Assembly (NCBI RefSeq): GCF_900102015.1
Contig: NZ_FNAT01000012.1
Span: 1-64,000 of the forward strand
Reading direction: 5' to 3'
Length of the DNA: 64,000 bases
From: Limimaricola pyoseonensis
GTDB taxonomy: Bacteria > Pseudomonadota > Alphaproteobacteria > Rhodobacterales > Rhodobacteraceae
A program made the position numbers and the translations under genes. The number at the start of each line of letters is the position of its first letter. Positions within the stretch are counted from its first letter, which is position 1. Shown here one piece after another: positions 60,650-64,000 of the stretch. The notes beneath the pieces are model-generated. The model saw only the letters and a program-made list of their open reading frames with translations. It did no database searches and was not told the DNA's origin.

Positions 60650-61226
60650 AGGTTACGGACCGTTTTCCCTTCTTTGGCTGTCTATCTGCTGGGTGATCAC
60701 AAAGATACTTTTCCCTGGAGCGCGCATAGTTAGGTTTCCTCTTTTCATAAAAGGGCGGCGTAATATTAAATTTGGCCGTGGCTTCGTTTCCGGGCCATTC
60801 TGTAGGATCGACTACGTCGGCCCTCGCATTTCAGGAGCTGCGTTGTGCATCGGAAGAAATGTTCAGATAAATGACAGTGTTCATATCGCTTGTGCTGTTC
60901 ACGTTTCGATTGGCGACGATACCCTGATTGCAAGCCGAGTTTTCATCTCTGATCACAATCACGGCAGTTTTCCAAGCGAGCCTGAGTTTACTGTCCCTGT
61001 CGCGAAGAGAGCGATCTCGGCTGACCCTGTCTATATTGGGAATAATGTTTGGATTGGAGAGGGCGTGGCTATTTTGCCCGGTGTGAGTATTGGTGACAAC
61101 TGCATTATTGGCGCGAATAGTGTGGTGACTCGGAATATCCCGAAAAATTGCATCGCAGTTGGAGTTCCTGCTAAGCCGATAAAGCGGTTCTCCTGCTCTA
61201 GTATAAGATGGGAATCCCTTTCCTGA
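60642..61226 (+). CDS. Left-handed beta-helix acetyltransferase (WbbJ/WcaF-like)
   Basis: 194 residues. An N-terminal hydrophobic stretch (SLLWLSICWVITKILF) is followed by hexapeptide repeats (LCIGRNVQINDSVHIAC, VSIGDDTLIASRVFISDHNHGSF with the catalytic-type His region, VYIGNNVWIGEGVAILPGVSIG) and the ending GVPAKPIKRF. It acetylates a sugar of the repeat unit with acetyl-CoA. The ATG at 60642 is preferred over the TTG at 60630 because GGGGG lies before it. Last gene of the AT-richer block. Confidence 0.87.
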   Translation: MIRGYGPFSLLWLSICWVITKILFPGARIVRFPLFIKGRRNIKFGRGFVSGPFCRIDYVGPRISGAALCIGRNVQINDSVHIACAVHVSIGDDTLIASRVFISDHNHGSFPSEPEFTVPVAKRAISADPVYIGNNVWIGEGVAILPGVSIGDNCIIGANSVVTRNIPKNCIAVGVPAKPIKRFSCSSIRWESLS

Positions 61227-61830
61227 GGTGTCCTTTTCTAGTATGTCGAATCCTTGTGGTTGTCGCCGTTGTTTCAAATATACTTTTTAGGTAATTTGCT
61301 TCGCCGCTTCCAATATGAGATTTCTGTCTTGGTTTCCCTAGCGTGTACTAGTTTATTTTTCTCTTGAGTGCGAGTATGCTTTTTTTGGTGATATCTACTT
61401 CGAGTTCACCGGTAGCCTCTCATTTCTAGGTATTTCGAGCCGCCCGATCAACTCGTGATTGATTTATGTGTCAATATGGTCACATGAGATGCTTGTTTTG
61501 GATTCTATAGCGTTTTATTAGGTATCAGTTGTCGTTCGCTGGCTCGCTACAGGTCCAGATTGGCGCTCGCAGTTTGAAACATTGAGTGGACCCAAGGGCC
61601 TGAAGTTGTTGTAATATATAGATTCTTTAGTCATGTTCTGAGTATTTCTGACGCCGTTTGGAGCGAAAGAGTTGGGCACTTCTCAATAAGTTTCTCGAAG
61701 AACTCCTGCCCCCCTAGCAAAGGATTTCTTGCCTGTGCTAGCACAACCCTGACGAAAACCCCCCTCGCTCGCGCGGTGCGCTGACGCAGGGGCCAAGGAA
61801 GAGCGGCGGGAGAGGTGTCCCGGCGCAGGG
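61227..61830. other. 604-bp gap before the ExoY-like gene
   Basis: No gene recognised. The left part is AT-rich with many T-runs; the right end returns to high GC. It holds the 12-bp palindrome at 61734-61745. The promoter of the ExoY-like gene is expected here. Confidence 0.6.
61734..61745. promoter_or_regulatory. 12-bp palindrome upstream of the ExoY-like gene
   Basis: TGTGCTAGCACA, perfect, about 90 bp upstream of the sugar transferase start. Candidate operator. Confidence 0.45.
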
Positions 61831-62502
61831 ATGTGTTTGCCTATGACCGAAACCGCGGTTTCCTCTGACTATCTGACGGCGGACAGCCGTGACCCCAAGA
61901 AGCCGGCCCTATTCCAGACCCATGGGCGCCCGGGCAAGCGGCTGTTCGACGTCGCGGTCTGCCTGCTGCTGCTGCCGGTGCTGCTCGTGGCGGCGCTGCT
62001 GCTGCTAATCCTCAACCCCTTCTTCAACCGCGGGCCGCTGTTCTACGTGCAGACCCGGATGGGCTATGGCTGCGAGCCGTTCCAGGCCTTCAAGTTCCGC
62101 TCGATGACCAAGGCCGCCGAGATCGACCGCGGCCCCTTCGACGCGCTCGAGACCAACCGCATCACCCGGCTGGGGCGGATCCTGCGCAAGTCGCGGGTCG
62201 ACGAGCTGCCGCAGATCCTCAACGTGTTCGCCGGGCAGATGAGCCTGATCGGCCCGCGCCCGGATTTCTACGATCACGCCATCGTCTATGTCGGCAGCGT
62301 CCGCGGCTATCGCCGCCGCCACGACGTGCTGCCCGGGATCAGCGGCTTCGCCCAGACCGAGGTCGGCTATGTCGACGGGCTCGAGGGGCTGCGCCGCAAG
62401 GTGGCGGCCGACCTGCTCTACATCCGCCGCGCCTCGATGCGCTTCGACCTGTGGCTGACCTGGCAGACGCTGCGCACGGTGGTCGGACGCCGCGGCGCCT
62501 GA
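61831..62502 (+). CDS. Undecaprenyl-phosphate sugar phosphotransferase (ExoY-like)
   Basis: 223 residues. Bacterial sugar transferase family (PF02397): KRLFDVAVCLLLLPVLLVAALLLL (membrane hairpin), PLFYVQTRMGYGCEPFQAFKFRSM, LGRILRKSRVDELPQILNVF, GQMSLIGPRPDFYDHA and LPGISGFAQTEVGYVDG. It starts each repeat unit by moving a sugar-1-phosphate to the lipid carrier. The start is uncertain: ATG 61831 or ATG 61843; neither has an ideal Shine-Dalgarno. It belongs functionally with the flippase and polymerase to its left. Confidence 0.92.
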   Translation: MCLPMTETAVSSDYLTADSRDPKKPALFQTHGRPGKRLFDVAVCLLLLPVLLVAALLLLILNPFFNRGPLFYVQTRMGYGCEPFQAFKFRSMTKAAEIDRGPFDALETNRITRLGRILRKSRVDELPQILNVFAGQMSLIGPRPDFYDHAIVYVGSVRGYRRRHDVLPGISGFAQTEVGYVDGLEGLRRKVAADLLYIRRASMRFDLWLTWQTLRTVVGRRGA

Positions 62503-62553
62503 GCCAGCCGGAGATCTGGTCAAATCGGCATGGCCGGGGCTATGGTCCCGGCC

Positions 62554-63309
62554 ATGTTTCGTTTTCTCTCCTCCCTGCGCGGCCGCAAGGCCCGCACGCC
62601 CGCCCCCGCCTTCGACGCGCCGCTCGCGCCCGAGGCGCCGATCGCCGTGATCGGCGACGTGCATGGCCGCGACGACCTGCTCGGCCGGCTCCTGGACCGG
62701 CTCGCCGCCGAGGCGCCCGGGCACCAGGTGGTGCTGGTCGGCGACTACATCGACCGCGGCGAGCAGAGCCGGGCGGTGATCGAGCGGCTGCGCGACCGGC
62801 CCGACCTGGTCTGCCTCAAGGGCAACCACGAGGCGATGTGCCTCGACTTTCTCGAGAACCCGGAGAAGAGCGGCGCCCGCTGGCTGCGCAATGGCGGGCT
62901 GCAGACGCTGGCGAGCTTCGGCGTCGGCCTGTCGGGCGAGGGCCCCGAGCGGATGACGGCGGCGCGCGACGCCTTCGCCCAAGCGCTCGGCGCCGAGGGG
63001 CGGGACTGGCTCGCGCGGCTGCCGCTGCAATGGCGCAGCGGCAACGTCGCGGTGGTCCACGCCGCCGCCGACCCCGAGCAGCCGATCCAGCTGCAATCGG
63101 AGCGCACGCTGCTCTGGGGCCATCCGCTGTTCGAGAGCCAGCCGCGCGGCGACGGGCTCTGGATCGCGCATGGCCACACCATCTTCGATCAGCCCTTCTC
63201 CCATGCCGGCCGCATCGCGACCGACACCGGCGCCTATGCCAGCGGCCGGCTCACCGCCGCGCTGATCGCGCCGGGCGAGCTGCGCTTCGTGCAGGCGACG
63301 CCGGGCTAG
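62554..63309 (+). CDS. Metallophosphoesterase (Ser/Thr phosphatase-like)
   Basis: 251 residues. Calcineurin-like phosphoesterase signatures in order: IGDVHGRDDLL, LVGDYIDRGEQS, LKGNHEAMCLDFL, VVHAAADPEQP, LLWGHPLF and IAHGHTIFD, covering the two-metal centre (GDxHG, GDxxDRG, GNHE, GHT). It is of the lambda-phosphatase/PrpE-like group. Substrate unknown; a phosphoprotein or nucleotide is possible, and dephosphorylation of Wzc would be a speculative link. The ATG at 62554 matches the family start. Confidence 0.88.
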   Translation: MFRFLSSLRGRKARTPAPAFDAPLAPEAPIAVIGDVHGRDDLLGRLLDRLAAEAPGHQVVLVGDYIDRGEQSRAVIERLRDRPDLVCLKGNHEAMCLDFLENPEKSGARWLRNGGLQTLASFGVGLSGEGPERMTAARDAFAQALGAEGRDWLARLPLQWRSGNVAVVHAAADPEQPIQLQSERTLLWGHPLFESQPRGDGLWIAHGHTIFDQPFSHAGRIATDTGAYASGRLTAALIAPGELRFVQATPG

Positions 63310-63448
63310 CCCGGCCTTCGCCTGCGGCTCCAAAAGGCCATGATGCTTGCACGGCTTCGGCGACCCGCTCATCTGACCGCACCGAGCATCGGCAGCGCGC
63401 GCCGGCCTGAAATCCTTGCGTCCGGTCGCGCGCCTCTTGCTTCGGTCG

Positions 63449-64000
63449 TCAGTCGTTCCCGAACAGGTCGCGGGTGAAGACCTTATCGGCCACGTCCTCG
63501 AGCTCGGTGGCGCGGCGGTTGGCTATGATCAGGTCGCAATCCTGCTTGAAGGCGCCGAGGTCGCGCTCGACCGGCGAGTTGAAGAAGCTGTCGGCCGCAA
63601 GCTCGGGCTCGTAGAGCGTGACCGGAATGCCCTTGGCCTTCACCCGCTTCATGATCCCCTGGATCGAGCTGTCGCGGAAATTGTCGGAGCCGGTCTTCAT
63701 CACCAGCCGGTAGACGCCGACCCGCTTTGGGGCCCGCGCGATGATCTGATCGGCGAGGAAGTCCTTGCGGGTGGAGTTGGCCTCGACGATGGCGCGGATC
63801 ATGTTCTGCGGCACCTCGCTGTAATTGGCCAGGAGCTGCTTGGTGTCCTTGGGCAGGCAGTAGCCGCCATAGCCGAAGGAGGGGTTGTTGTAATGCCCGC
63901 CGATCCGCGGGTCATGGCTGACGCCGTCGATGATCTGGCGCGTGTCCATGCCATGGCTCATCGCGTAGCTGTCGAGCTCGTTGAAATAGGCCACCCGCAT
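63449..64000 (-). CDS. ugd: UDP-glucose 6-dehydrogenase, C-terminal part; 5' end beyond window
   Basis: 183 visible residues of about 390. The central helix region ([14 protein letters not shown]) is followed by the catalytic Cys motif [16 protein letters not shown], and by the C-terminal nucleotide-binding half ([59 protein letters not shown]). It oxidises UDP-glucose to UDP-glucuronate, the substrate of the epimerase at the other window edge. The N-terminal Rossmann domain is outside; the Met at 64000 is internal, not the true start. Confidence 0.93.
   Translation of the reverse strand: MRVAYFNELDSYAMSHGMDTRQIIDGVSHDPRIGGHYNNPSFGYGGYCLPKDTKQLLANYSEVPQNMIRAIVEANSTRKDFLADQIIARAPKRVGVYRLVMKTGSDNFRDSSIQGIMKRVKAKGIPVTLYEPELAADSFFNSPVERDLGAFKQDCDLIIANRRATELEDVADKVFTRDLFGND

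Noticed and set aside
60831-61277. 148-codon minus-strand frame over the acetyltransferase
   Set aside because: Antisense to clear hexapeptide repeats of the real gene.

Overview
The window looks like most of a high-GC alphaproteobacterial plasmid, probably from a Rhodobacteraceae (roseobacter-type) host. It carries a RepA-type (RPA family) replication initiator next to divergent parA-parB genes and plasmid-specific palindromic centromere copies. Almost everything else makes, modifies, exports or regulates surface polysaccharide. A RepA replicon with a complete dTDP-L-rhamnose operon is the arrangement described for roseobacter 'biofilm plasmids'. The left edge cuts a UDP-glucuronate epimerase-like gene and the right edge cuts UDP-glucose dehydrogenase. 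On a circular plasmid these two could be divergent neighbours, so the window may miss only about 1-2 kb.

Layout. 0-4.1 kb: epimerase 3' part, serine recombinase, a DUF1612/HTH-type protein, then about 1 kb of non-coding DNA packed with repeats. 4.1-7.5 kb: rmlC-B-D-A, each gene overlapping the next by 4 bp. 7.8-14.2 kb: two very large glycosyltransferase fusions and a sulfotransferase. 14.2-18.4 kb: repA, a 22-bp-phased iteron origin, parA, parB and a parS-like cluster. 18.4-26.5 kb: GT2-GT4 fusion, acetyltransferase, sulfotransferase, a KpsM/E/T ABC export system and a GT2. 26.7-31.5 kb: two RTX/DUF4214 secreted proteins. 31.5-41.9 kb: a long minus-strand operon (GT4-GT4 fusion, unknown, gmd, GT4, sulfotransferase, manC). 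42.1-51.6 kb: an RgpF-GT2-DUF616 fusion, CAP lipoprotein, barrel-like protein, Wza-type exporter, NusG/RfaH-like factor, Wzc kinase and an EPS-type MarR regulator. 51.6-61.8 kb: a visibly AT-richer segment with looser gene packing (GT2, nitroreductase, flippase, pyruvyl transferase, polymerase, GT2, GT4, acetyltransferase). 61.8-64 kb: high GC again, with an ExoY-like initiating transferase, a metallophosphoesterase and ugd.

Together the genes predict one or two acidic polysaccharides. Sugar-nucleotide genes supply dTDP-L-rhamnose, UDP-glucuronate/galacturonate and GDP-mannose/6-deoxy-mannose. Acetyl, pyruvyl and sulfate decorations are implied by the transferases. Two export routes coexist: Wzx/Wzy/Wzc/Wza and an ABC (KpsMTE) route. 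The large RTX/DUF4214 proteins are probably secreted and matrix-associated. The least explained parts are the repeat-rich non-coding kilobase at 3.0-4.0 kb and the multi-domain glycosyltransferase fusions.
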